Positions 1 through 6,333 are shown, counted from the first letter of the stretch. The stretch: DNA of 6,379 nt from an uncultured Emergencia sp. (GCA_902476665.1 CABSEO010000116.1:1-6379), one strand, 5' to 3'. Notes: generated by a model from the sequence alone, not told the origin. Numbers and translations are program-made.

Positions 1-26
1 GAAAAACTGAAAAGATTGTTAAGTAC

Positions 27-58
27 GGGGACGCAGTCTTATTGCGGGCCCCTTTTCT
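27..58 (+). terminator. Probable rho-independent terminator of an upstream gene
   Basis: GGGG (27-30) and CGCA (32-35) can pair with TGCG (43-46) and CCCC (49-52) across a small asymmetric internal loop, leaving a 7-nt loop. The stem is followed directly by TTTTCT (53-58). This is the usual shape of an intrinsic terminator. It would end a transcript coming from the left of the window, whose gene is not visible. The internal loop (A versus GG) weakens the call. Confidence 0.6.
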
Positions 59-74
59 GTATCCATTTTAACTA

Positions 75-103
75 TTCAAAATCTGCTGCTTTTATGATAG
101 AAT
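75..103 (+). promoter_or_regulatory. Sigma-A-like promoter for the carboxypeptidase-uvrC cluster
   Basis: TTCAAA (75-80, 4/6 match to TTGACA) and TAGAAT (98-103, 5/6 match to TATAAT) are separated by 17 nt, the optimal spacing. The site lies between the upstream terminator and the first gene, giving a short leader of about 25 nt that contains the ribosome binding site AGGAAAGG (125-132). An overlapping alternative -10, TATGAT (93-98), lacks a good -35. I see no LexA/DinR-type palindrome here, although uvrC lies downstream. Confidence 0.55.
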
Positions 104-135
104 ATGAACGATAACAATTTTAACAGGAAAGGTGT

Positions 136-1077
136 ATGATGGAGAGAGAAAAGAAGTATATCGTGAGGGAACGGGCAGCATTCCTACTGCTGACCTTTTT
201 GGTGATTTTTTGTAGTCTGGGCATTGGAGATTCGGTGTATGGGGCAGAGTCTGCCAAAGGACAGACCCGGCCTGCGTCAGAAACTGTTTTGGAAAAGCCT
301 GTGAGGCCTGCCAATACGGCTAAAAGCGGTGTGGTGATTGATGGCGATACCGGGAAGATTATTTATTCCAAATATCCTCATAAACAGAGGGATCCGCTGA
401 GTACTACCAAGCTTTTAACAGCGCTGGTGGCTCTGGAGCATCTGGATATTGATGATACAGTGACAGTGACAAGAACGGCGGCAGATACACCGGGTTCTAC
501 AGCAGGGTTGATCACCGGAGAAAAGATCAAGGTTAGAGACCTGATATACGGTGCAATGCTTCCATCAGGAAATGATGCGGCAGTTGCCCTTGCAGTCAGT
601 GTGTCGGGAACTAAAGCGAAATTTGCAAAACTGATGAATGAAAAGGCGGAAGAGCTGGGATGTGAGGACAGTCATTTTTCAAATCCTCATGGGTGGAAGG
701 CCGGCAATCATTATTCATCCGCTTATGATATGGCAGTTATCGCCAAGGAAGCTATGGAGATTCCTATCATAAAAAGAGCCTGCAGCACAGAAATCTACCG
801 TATGGCTAAAACCAACAAACATAAGTCGCGGCTGATTGCCACCACTAATTACTTTGTGGCAAAGAAAAAATATCCTGAATGCGGTGTCTTTGCGGGAAAA
901 ACAGGAACCTGGGAGTCTTATAACGCCTCGCTGATCTCTGCCTGCAGGCGCAACGGAAAGGTGGTTTACGCATCAGTGCTGCAGGATACTACCATGGGTA
1001 GATATACGACAACCAATAAAATTTTAAATTACAGTTATAAAAAACTTGCCTGGATGGCTGAGAGTGAGAGCATATAA
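136..1077 (+). CDS. Short secreted D-alanyl-D-alanine carboxypeptidase (peptidase S11, PBP5-like) without C-terminal domain
   Basis: This 313-residue protein is a penicillin-binding DD-carboxypeptidase that would remove the terminal D-alanine from peptidoglycan pentapeptides outside the membrane. The three active-site motifs of family S11 are all present: S89-T-T-K92 (nucleophile serine and general-base lysine), S144-G-N146 and K255-T-G257. A signal peptide is visible: a basic start (residues 4-13), a hydrophobic core (about 14-30) and a likely cleavage after VYGA near residue 37. The protein ends about 55 residues after KTG, so it lacks both the PBP5 C-terminal beta domain and a membrane anchor, and is about 130 residues shorter than its neighbour. 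It should therefore be secreted or loosely wall-associated. The ATG at 136 is preceded by AGGAAAGG (125-132); the next codon is also ATG. It heads a cluster with a paralogue 3 nt downstream. The family call is firm; the physiological substrate is inferred, and an endopeptidase role is possible. Confidence 0.93.
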   Translation: MMEREKKYIVRERAAFLLLTFLVIFCSLGIGDSVYGAESAKGQTRPASETVLEKPVRPANTAKSGVVIDGDTGKIIYSKYPHKQRDPLSTTKLLTALVALEHLDIDDTVTVTRTAADTPGSTAGLITGEKIKVRDLIYGAMLPSGNDAAVALAVSVSGTKAKFAKLMNEKAEELGCEDSHFSNPHGWKAGNHYSSAYDMAVIAKEAMEIPIIKRACSTEIYRMAKTNKHKSRLIATTNYFVAKKKYPECGVFAGKTGTWESYNASLISACRRNGKVVYASVLQDTTMGRYTTTNKILNYSYKKLAWMAESESI

Positions 1078-1080
1078 TTT

Positions 1081-2409
1081 ATGAGAACTATTGAAAAAAG
1101 AGTTTTCTCCATACTGACAGCAGTGTTTCTCATACTTGGGATTATTTTTTCTCAAACAGAACTGATACTTGGTGCGGAGGTGAAAAAACCTGAGATTTCC
1201 GCAAAAGGCGCAATTGTTTACTGTCAGAATACAGGAGAGATTATCTATTCTAAAAATCGGGAAGTGAAATATCAGCCTTATAGTATTACAAAGCTGATGA
1301 CCGTACTTCTTGCTGCCCAGAATTTATCTCTGGATACGGAAGTTACCATTTCTGAGGAAGCAGCTTCTCAGAAAGAAGCTTCTATGGATCTTAAAGCAGG
1401 CGAGGTGCTGACGGTAAAGGATTTGATATACGGTGCCATGCTTCCGTCAGGAAATGATGCTGCCTATGCATTGGGGGAGGCAGTTTCAGGAAATATTGAT
1501 GATTTTGTGGAACTAATGAATAAAACCGCTCAGAATATCGGATGTGAAAATACGCAGTTTCAGAATGCCAGCGGACTGAAGGCAAACGGACATTACACCA
1601 CTGCTTATGATATGATGCTGATTACAAAGGCGGCTTTGTCCAATGATGTAGTTCGGGAGGCTGCCGGCAGCAAATCCTATACAGTCGAAAAAACGAACAA
1701 GAGTAAGGAGCGTAAGCTGACTACCCATATCAGTTTTCTGAAAGAAGAAGATTCCGGTGTATATGCGGGAAAGACCGGATACTGGGATGACAGTAACAGT
1801 ACAATTGCTTTGGGATATAACAAAGACGGATTAGATTTGTATATCGTTCTGCTGAAAGCAGATGCAGAAGAGCGGACTTCTGATGTCAAGAAGCTGATTC
1901 AGTATGCCACTGCCAAGGTGGAAGGTCTGAAGGTTGTGAGTGCCGGTAAGGAGCAGGGCAAGGTCCGCATTAAACACGGTGCCAAAACTCGACTTACAGC
2001 TTATACTGCAGAAGACGGATATGCCTACTTGCCGAAGGAAGCTTCCAAAGAACTGATCAGCACTTCTGTAGTGATGCGAAGTGATGTGGAAGCACCGGTA
2101 AAAGCAGGAACTGTCGTGGGAACTTTGGAAATCTATGTGGCTGATGAGCTGGTCAACGAGGTGGATTTAGTCATAAAGGAAAATGTAGAAACAGGTTGGT
2201 TTACCTCTTATCTGGGTATATCTAACATGATGGCAGTTATCATTGCTTCTGTAATGATACTGATTCTGGCGTTTTTTATCTGGGTGTCTGCCATGAAGGC
2301 GAAGATTCGCAGACAGAAAAAGCGGATCCGTCAGCAGAGAATTATGAAAATTGCTATGGAGGAAATGCGCCGGGAACAGGAACATAGAGAAAGAGACTGG
2401 CGATTCTAA
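1081..2409 (+). CDS. Membrane-anchored D-alanyl-D-alanine carboxypeptidase (DacF/PBP5-like, peptidase S11)
   Basis: This 442-residue protein is a low-molecular-weight penicillin-binding protein that trims peptidoglycan stem peptides at the outer face of the membrane. The order is signal peptide (hydrophobic core about 9-24, likely cleavage near residues 30-32), S11 catalytic domain with S68-I-T-K71, S123-G-N125 and K231-T-G233, a PBP5 C-terminal beta domain (about 275-366), a transmembrane helix (about 383-404) and a strongly basic, probably cytoplasmic tail (405-442) rich in Arg, Lys, Glu and Gln that could form a helix. A true membrane-spanning anchor with a 38-residue tail contrasts with the terminal amphipathic helix of E. 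coli PBP5. The ATG lies 3 nt after the stop of the preceding paralogue, in the same frame. Only a weak purine-rich site (GAGAG, 1066-1070) precedes it, which suggests coupled translation. Both copies share the block DLIYGAMLPSGNDAA, a sign of tandem duplication. The symbol dacF would be a guess. Confidence 0.94.
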   Translation: MRTIEKRVFSILTAVFLILGIIFSQTELILGAEVKKPEISAKGAIVYCQNTGEIIYSKNREVKYQPYSITKLMTVLLAAQNLSLDTEVTISEEAASQKEASMDLKAGEVLTVKDLIYGAMLPSGNDAAYALGEAVSGNIDDFVELMNKTAQNIGCENTQFQNASGLKANGHYTTAYDMMLITKAALSNDVVREAAGSKSYTVEKTNKSKERKLTTHISFLKEEDSGVYAGKTGYWDDSNSTIALGYNKDGLDLYIVLLKADAEERTSDVKKLIQYATAKVEGLKVVSAGKEQGKVRIKHGAKTRLTAYTAEDGYAYLPKEASKELISTSVVMRSDVEAPVKAGTVVGTLEIYVADELVNEVDLVIKENVETGWFTSYLGISNMMAVIIASVMILILAFFIWVSAMKAKIRRQKKRIRQQRIMKIAMEEMRREQEHRERDWRF

Positions 2410-2410
2410 T

Positions 2411-4258
2411 ATGAGTGGCAATACATTTGATATTCAGGAAAATTTAAAAAAACTTCCAAACAGCCCGGGCGTTTATCTGCATAAGGATAAGCTGGGACAG
2501 GTCATTTATGTCGGAAAGGCTGTATCTCTGAGAAATCGGGTGCGTCAGTATTTTCAGAGTGGAGCAAAGTCAAATCCTAAAGTCAGAGCCATGGTTTCCC
2601 ATATCGCAGAGTTTGAGTATATTACCTGCGGTACGGAGATGGAGGCCCTGATTTTAGAATGCAATCTGATCAAGAAATATATGCCCAAGTATAATGTTTT
2701 ACTTCGGGACGATAAAACTTATCCCTATATCAAAGTAACAACCACAGAAGAATTTCCACGGGTTATAAAGACCAGAATTATTGCAAAAGACGGGAACAAA
2801 TACTTTGGACCTTACAGTGATGCAGGAGCAGTAAATCAGATTGTAGAGCTTCTGGCTAATATTTATTCTTTAAAGAGATGCAGCACGCAGGAATTCTCTA
2901 TGAATCACAGACCATGCCTGAACTATCATATCAGCCAGTGTAAAGGTGTGTGTGCAGGCAAGGTGAACAGAGAGGAATATAGACAATCTATTGACAAGGT
3001 GCTTGAATTTCTTGGAGGCAAGGAAAAACCCCTTTTAAAAAGTCTGGAGAAAAAAATGCTGGAAGCTTCTGAAAATCTGGAGTTTGAAGAAGCCGCAAGG
3101 TACAGAGACTATATTAATTCCATCAAAGCTATTTCTGAAACTCAGCGGGTCACTATGGCAGCTGATAAGGATCTAGACGTGGTGCTGCCGGTAAAGGATG
3201 AGAATAATTCTTTTATCGCGCTGTTTACCGTTCGGGATGGAAAGTTGTCAGGTCGAGAGACTTTTCAGATTCAGACAGACGAAAAGGATGATCGGGCAGA
3301 GATGGTTACGGAGTTCATCAAGCAGTATTACAGCCAGTGGGCCGTGGTGCCTCCTGAAATTCTGGTGGAAAGTCTGCCGCAGGAGACGGAACTTCTGGAA
3401 GAGTTTCTGGCAAGGGAAGGACGCAAAGTGCGGATTTTCGTACCTCAGAAAGGTGAAAAGAGAGCGCTTCTGAAAATGGCCCAGAGTGACTGTATTGAGA
3501 TGGTGAAGACTCTGTCACAGAAAGCCAGGCTGACTGAAGAAAAGCAGAATGCAGTGAAAGATCAGATCGCGGAATTGCTTCGTAAGGCAGGATACAGTCC
3601 TGAGATGAAGGCTGCATATCGCATAGAATCTTATGATGTTTCCAATACCAATGGAGTAGACTCTGTGGGGGCTATGGTAGTCTTTGAGGGACTGAAGCGA
3701 ATCAGAAAAGATTATCGCAGGTTTAAGATTAAGACTGTAGAGGGACCGGATGATTATGGAAGCTTACAGGAAATGATTTACCGAAGATTTAAACGTGCTC
3801 AGGCAGGAGATCCTGCCTTTGTAAAAATGCCGGATGTTATCTTTATGGATGGAGGGCAGGGGGCGGGTACGGGCCGCCGGGAGGTTCTGACTGCTATGGG
3901 TCTGGATATTCCAGTAGTGGGAATGGCCAAGGATGACAGTCACAGAACTCGCGCTATTGTTTTCGAGGATGGCAGTGAACTGGAACTGAAAGAGCATCCT
4001 ATGCTGTTTAAGTATACAGGCACGATTCAGGAGGAAGTTCATCGCTTTGCCATTGATTATCATCGAACCCTTCACAGCAAAAATACTATCCGATCGGTTT
4101 TAGATAATATCAGCGGTGTAGGGCCTACAAGACGCAACGCCCTTTTGAATCATTTTGAAACTGTTGAGGCGATTAAGAAAGCGGATGTGCAGGAGCTGAT
4201 GAAAGTTCCGGGGATTACAGAATCTATCGCTAAGAATATCGTAGAATATTTTAGTTGA
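2411..4258 (+). CDS. uvrC: UvrABC excinuclease subunit C
   Basis: UvrC makes both incisions in nucleotide excision repair after loading by UvrB in the cytoplasm. At 615 residues it has the full family length. Domains in order: a GIY-YIG nuclease for the 3' incision (G20-V-Y22, Y33-V-G35, R41, E83); four cysteines C157-x11-C169-x7-C177-x3-C181, the spacing of the 4Fe-4S ligands described in E. coli UvrC; a UvrB-binding UVR motif (about 205-240); an RNase H-like domain for the 5' incision with D409, D480 (DGG) and H544; and tandem helix-hairpin-helix motifs (about 560-615). I chose the ATG at 2411, 1 nt after the preceding stop, over an in-frame TTG at 2351, because the family begins shortly before the GIY motif. 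No strong ribosome binding site is present (GAGAAAGAGA at 2387-2396 is 14 nt away), so translation is probably coupled to the gene before. Residues 485-490, straight after DGGQG, deviate from the family and look locally frame-shifted (see findings). Confidence 0.97.
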   Translation: MSGNTFDIQENLKKLPNSPGVYLHKDKLGQVIYVGKAVSLRNRVRQYFQSGAKSNPKVRAMVSHIAEFEYITCGTEMEALILECNLIKKYMPKYNVLLRDDKTYPYIKVTTTEEFPRVIKTRIIAKDGNKYFGPYSDAGAVNQIVELLANIYSLKRCSTQEFSMNHRPCLNYHISQCKGVCAGKVNREEYRQSIDKVLEFLGGKEKPLLKSLEKKMLEASENLEFEEAARYRDYINSIKAISETQRVTMAADKDLDVVLPVKDENNSFIALFTVRDGKLSGRETFQIQTDEKDDRAEMVTEFIKQYYSQWAVVPPEILVESLPQETELLEEFLAREGRKVRIFVPQKGEKRALLKMAQSDCIEMVKTLSQKARLTEEKQNAVKDQIAELLRKAGYSPEMKAAYRIESYDVSNTNGVDSVGAMVVFEGLKRIRKDYRRFKIKTVEGPDDYGSLQEMIYRRFKRAQAGDPAFVKMPDVIFMDGGQGAGTGRREVLTAMGLDIPVVGMAKDDSHRTRAIVFEDGSELELKEHPMLFKYTGTIQEEVHRFAIDYHRTLHSKNTIRSVLDNISGVGPTRRNALLNHFETVEAIKKADVQELMKVPGITESIAKNIVEYFS

Positions 4259-4283
4259 TAATATTCGTTTTTGATGGTATATT
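4255..4283 (+). promoter_or_regulatory. Strong sigma-A promoter for the DUF1292 gene, overlapping the uvrC stop
   Basis: TTGATA (4255-4260, 5/6 match to TTGACA) and TATATT (4278-4283, 5/6 match to TATAAT) are separated by exactly 17 nt. The -35 box contains the uvrC stop codon TGA (4256-4258). Because no terminator separates uvrC from the next gene, the DUF1292 gene could be served both by this promoter and by read-through from the upstream cluster. Confidence 0.7.
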
Positions 4284-4310
4284 AATAAGATAACAATCAA
4301 TGCAAGAAAT

Positions 4311-4326
4311 GCCTGCCTATGCAGGC
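4311..4326 (+). promoter_or_regulatory. Perfect hairpin in the DUF1292 leader
   Basis: GCCTGC (4311-4316) and GCAGGC (4321-4326) form a perfect 6-bp GC-rich stem with the tetraloop CTAT. It lies about 20 nt after the expected transcription start and ends 5 nt before the ribosome binding site GGAGG (4332-4336). No T tract follows, so it is not a terminator. It may stabilise the 5' end of the mRNA or modulate ribosome access; this is inference. Confidence 0.5.
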
Positions 4327-4342
4327 CGTATGGAGGATTATT

Positions 4343-4612
4343 ATGACAGATAACAAAAACAATATCCAGGAAGAGGCAGACATCATCACTTTGGAATTTG
4401 AGGACGGTGTTGAGCAGGAATGCGAAATTATGGGTGTTTTTGAATATGATGGAAAAGATTATATCGCCCTGATTCCGCTGGATGATTCTGACGATGTTTA
4501 TATTTATGGATATAATGAAGTTGGAGAAGATGAGTTTGAACTGGTAGATATTGAAGATGAAGCTCTGTTTGAGAGTGTGGTTCAGGAATTCGACGCCATC
4601 ATGGCGGAATAA
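4343..4612 (+). CDS. DUF1292 family small acidic protein (YrzB-like)
   Basis: This 89-residue protein fits the DUF1292 family, small acidic proteins common in Firmicutes whose molecular function is not known. The recognisable core is an ITLEFEDG-type start, a CEIMGVFEYDGKDYIALIPL segment (about 27-46), a DxVYIYGY strand and an acidic FELVDIEDEALFESV helix. I count 30 Asp/Glu against 2 Lys and no Arg, so it is extremely acidic. It has no signal peptide or membrane segment and should be cytoplasmic. The ATG at 4343 is chosen because GGAGG (4332-4336) lies 6 nt upstream. An in-frame ATG at 4319 would add eight residues, but it sits inside the leader hairpin and has no ribosome binding site. It follows uvrC with its own strong promoter and is closed by a terminator at 4681-4736. 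Confidence 0.9.
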   Translation: MTDNKNNIQEEADIITLEFEDGVEQECEIMGVFEYDGKDYIALIPLDDSDDVYIYGYNEVGEDEFELVDIEDEALFESVVQEFDAIMAE

Positions 4613-4668
4613 TTGAATCATTTGGAAAAAACAGATCCGGTTCAGCGGAAAGTGCCGGATGTGTGTAT

Positions 4669-4705
4669 TGGCATAGAATCAAAAGACGGGAAAGTGGCAT
4701 AGAAT
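4669..4705 (+). repeat. 11-bp direct repeat TGGCATAGAAT, 26-bp period
   Basis: TGGCATAGAAT occurs exactly at 4669-4679 and again at 4695-4705. The second copy forms the inner stem and loop of the terminator. The GGCAT of the first copy could compete for ATGCC (4704-4708), giving an alternative fold. It is most likely a small local duplication. Confidence 0.6.
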
Positions 4706-4736
4706 GCCTTTTCCCGTTTTCCTTTTTTCTTTTTTC
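4681..4736 (+). terminator. Strong rho-independent terminator after DUF1292
   Basis: ACGGGAAAG, a bulged T and GGCA (4686-4699) pair with TGCC, TT and TTCCCGT (4705-4717), giving about 13 bp with a single bulge, and A residues before the stem can extend it. It is followed by TTT, then two runs of six T separated by C. This ends the transcript of the DUF1292 gene and probably the whole upstream cluster. Confidence 0.88.
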
Positions 4737-4796
4737 TGAAAAATTGTTATTAGATATATTATATCATATCCGCTGTCAGGATTACAGCATTGTTTT

Positions 4797-4823
4797 TTGT
4801 CATGAAAACGGGTAAAGTATAAG
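4797..4823 (+). promoter_or_regulatory. Possible promoter for the flavoenzyme gene
   Basis: TTGTCA (4797-4802, 5/6) and TATAAG (4818-4823, 5/6) are good hexamers, but the spacer is only 15 nt. An alternative is TTGTTT (4790-4795) with TAAAGT (4813-4818) at 17 nt, with poorer hexamers. Either would give a leader of about 85-95 nt. The upstream terminator makes a promoter somewhere in this region likely; the exact site is uncertain. Confidence 0.35.
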
Positions 4824-4916
4824 AGTATTTTTATCTATGCGGACAATGGTGATGAAATCGGTATATCGGCGAATCACTGGTTCCGGTTAATCATATTTGT
4901 AGAATGGAGAATTCAT

Positions 4917-6296
4917 GTGAAAAAGTATGACATTATTATTGCAGGGGCAGGGGCCAGCGGAGTCTTTATGTCCTATGAGCTGACAAAGCTGAAAAACAGT
5001 GCATCTGTCCTGATGCTGGATAAAGGGGCACCCTTAGAGAAACGAGTTTGCCCAATAAAAGCAGGAAAGACAAAGACTTGTATAAAATGCAAACCGTGTC
5101 ATATTATGAACGGTTATGGTGGAGCAGGAACGCTATCTGACGGTAAATATAACATTACAACCCAGTTTGGCGGAGATTTGCATCAGTATGTAGGAAGTCA
5201 GGAGGCTATGGAACTGATGGAATACGTCGACAGTGTGCTGTGTGCCATGGGCGGTTCTGATGCAAAGCTGTATTCTACTGCCAGCAGTGATCTGAAAACA
5301 AAATGCCTTCAGCATGATCTGCATCTTCTGGAGGCAAAAGTGAGACATCTGGGAACAGACCGGAATGTTCAGATTTTAGGCAGAATTTTTGATTATATTA
5401 AGGATAGAATTGATACACAGTTTTATACTTCAATTGAGGATGTGGAGCACCTTGAAGACGGCAGTTTTCGGGTAATCACTGACAAAGGCGATTTTCTTTG
5501 TGATAAACTGGTGCTGGCTACGGGCCGTTCCGGCTCTAAATGGGTATCCAGAGTTTGTGACAAGCTGGGAGTGGAACAGAAAAAGAACCGTGTGGATATT
5601 GGTGTTAGAGTGGAGCTTCCTGCAGAGATTTTCAAACATATTACAGATGACGTTTATGAGAGCAAAATTGTCTATAAAACGGATCGGTACAACGATATGG
5701 TGAGAACTTTCTGTATGAATCCTTATGGCGAAGTGGTTTCAGAAAACACAAATGGTATCGTTACTGTAAATGGCCACAGTTATGCCGATCCGAGTCTTCA
5801 TACGGAGAATACCAATTTTGCATTACTGGTATCCAATAAGTTTACAGAACCTTTTGAGGACAGCAATGAGTATGGTGAATCTATTGCCCGTCTTTCCAAT
5901 ATGCTGGGAGGAGGAGTTCTGCTGCAGCGTTTTGGAGACCTGGTAAAAGGAAGACGGAGCAGTGAGCGGAGAATGAAGAAATGTTTCACTCGCCCGACTC
6001 TGGCAGCAACTCCGGGAGATTTGAGTCTGGTAATTCCGAAGCGGCAGCTTGACAGTATTATTGAGATGATTTATGCTCTGGATAAAATTGCTCCGGGTAC
6101 AGCCAATGAAGATACACTTCTGTATGGTGTGGAAGTTAAGTTCTATAACTCCAAAGTTAGTGTAGATGAAAATTTACAGACTTGTGTTCCGGGACTGTAC
6201 GCCCTGGGAGACGGTTCAGGAGTGACTCATTCTCTGTCTCAGGCGTCAGCCAGTGGAGTATATGTGGCAAGAGTACTTGCGCAGATGTACTGCTAA
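4917..6296 (+). CDS. FAD-dependent dehydrogenase/oxidoreductase of the COG2509 type
   Basis: This 459-residue cytoplasmic flavoprotein resembles the uncharacterised FAD-dependent dehydrogenase family COG2509; its substrate is unknown. The N-terminus holds a Rossmann dinucleotide-binding motif, G10-A-G12-A-S-G15, with the acidic D35 at the end of the second strand. Next comes a cysteine cluster (C45-P, then C55-x2-C58-x2-C61) and the GYGGAGTLSDGKYN segment (66-79) typical of the family. The ATGRSG motif lies at 201-206, and the C-terminal FAD-binding part holds DTLLYG (399-404) and G431-D432-G-S-G followed by QASASG (442-447). The length is near the family norm and no membrane segment or signal peptide is present. 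The start is GTG at 4917, with GGAG (4906-4909) 7 nt before it; no other in-frame start fits before the Rossmann strand. An ATG at 4915 in another frame is followed at once by TGA. It is probably monocistronic, lying between two terminators. Confidence 0.9.
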   Translation: MKKYDIIIAGAGASGVFMSYELTKLKNSASVLMLDKGAPLEKRVCPIKAGKTKTCIKCKPCHIMNGYGGAGTLSDGKYNITTQFGGDLHQYVGSQEAMELMEYVDSVLCAMGGSDAKLYSTASSDLKTKCLQHDLHLLEAKVRHLGTDRNVQILGRIFDYIKDRIDTQFYTSIEDVEHLEDGSFRVITDKGDFLCDKLVLATGRSGSKWVSRVCDKLGVEQKKNRVDIGVRVELPAEIFKHITDDVYESKIVYKTDRYNDMVRTFCMNPYGEVVSENTNGIVTVNGHSYADPSLHTENTNFALLVSNKFTEPFEDSNEYGESIARLSNMLGGGVLLQRFGDLVKGRRSSERRMKKCFTRPTLAATPGDLSLVIPKRQLDSIIEMIYALDKIAPGTANEDTLLYGVEVKFYNSKVSVDENLQTCVPGLYALGDGSGVTHSLSQASASGVYVARVLAQMYC

Positions 6297-6333
6297 AAAA
6301 AAACAGATAGTGAGAAATGTTGAAAAATCAACG

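Larger units (their letters stand above)
4613..4916 (+). other. Intergenic region between DUF1292 and the flavoenzyme
   Basis: These 304 bases hold no credible gene on either strand. From left to right: an imperfect hairpin (ACAGATCCGG at 4631-4640 with CCGGATGTGT at 4655-4664, one mismatch), an 11-bp direct repeat, a strong terminator, the AT-rich dyad GATATA-T-TATATC (4753-4765), a weak 5-bp hairpin GCTGT/ACAGC (4772-4788) followed by a T run (4793-4798), a possible promoter (4797-4823) and a dyad at 4849-4877. The right end carries the ribosome binding site GGAG (4906-4909) of the next gene. I recognise no known riboswitch, tRNA or T-box pattern. Confidence 0.7.

Noticed and set aside
99..116. 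Possible SOS (LexA/DinR) box near GAATATGAACG upstream of the cluster
   Set aside because: Only one GAACG half-site is present; the partner half at the required spacing is missing.
2351..2410. 20-residue N-terminal extension of UvrC from a TTG codon at 2351
   Set aside because: It lies inside the carboxypeptidase gene, does not resemble UvrC, and the ATG at 2411 gives the usual distance to the GIY motif.
3198..3473. 91-codon + strand frame inside uvrC
   Set aside because: It is a shadow in another frame of a clear uvrC coding region, with a Trp/Ser/Arg-rich sequence and no family resemblance.
4319..4342. In-frame ATG at 4319 as the DUF1292 start
   Set aside because: It sits in the leader hairpin, lacks a ribosome binding site, and the extension would include the GGAGG that serves the ATG at 4343.
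4100..4621. Long open frame on the - strand (173 codons) antisense to the uvrC end and DUF1292
   Set aside because: It covers two well-supported genes. Its Ile/Phe/Asn-rich sequence is what the complement of acidic GAT/GAA codons produces, and it has no recognisable domain.
4753..4765. GATATA-T-TATATC as a Fur or PerR operator
   Set aside because: It does not match the Fur or PerR consensus, and AT-only dyads are common by chance in such intergenic DNA next to a T tract.
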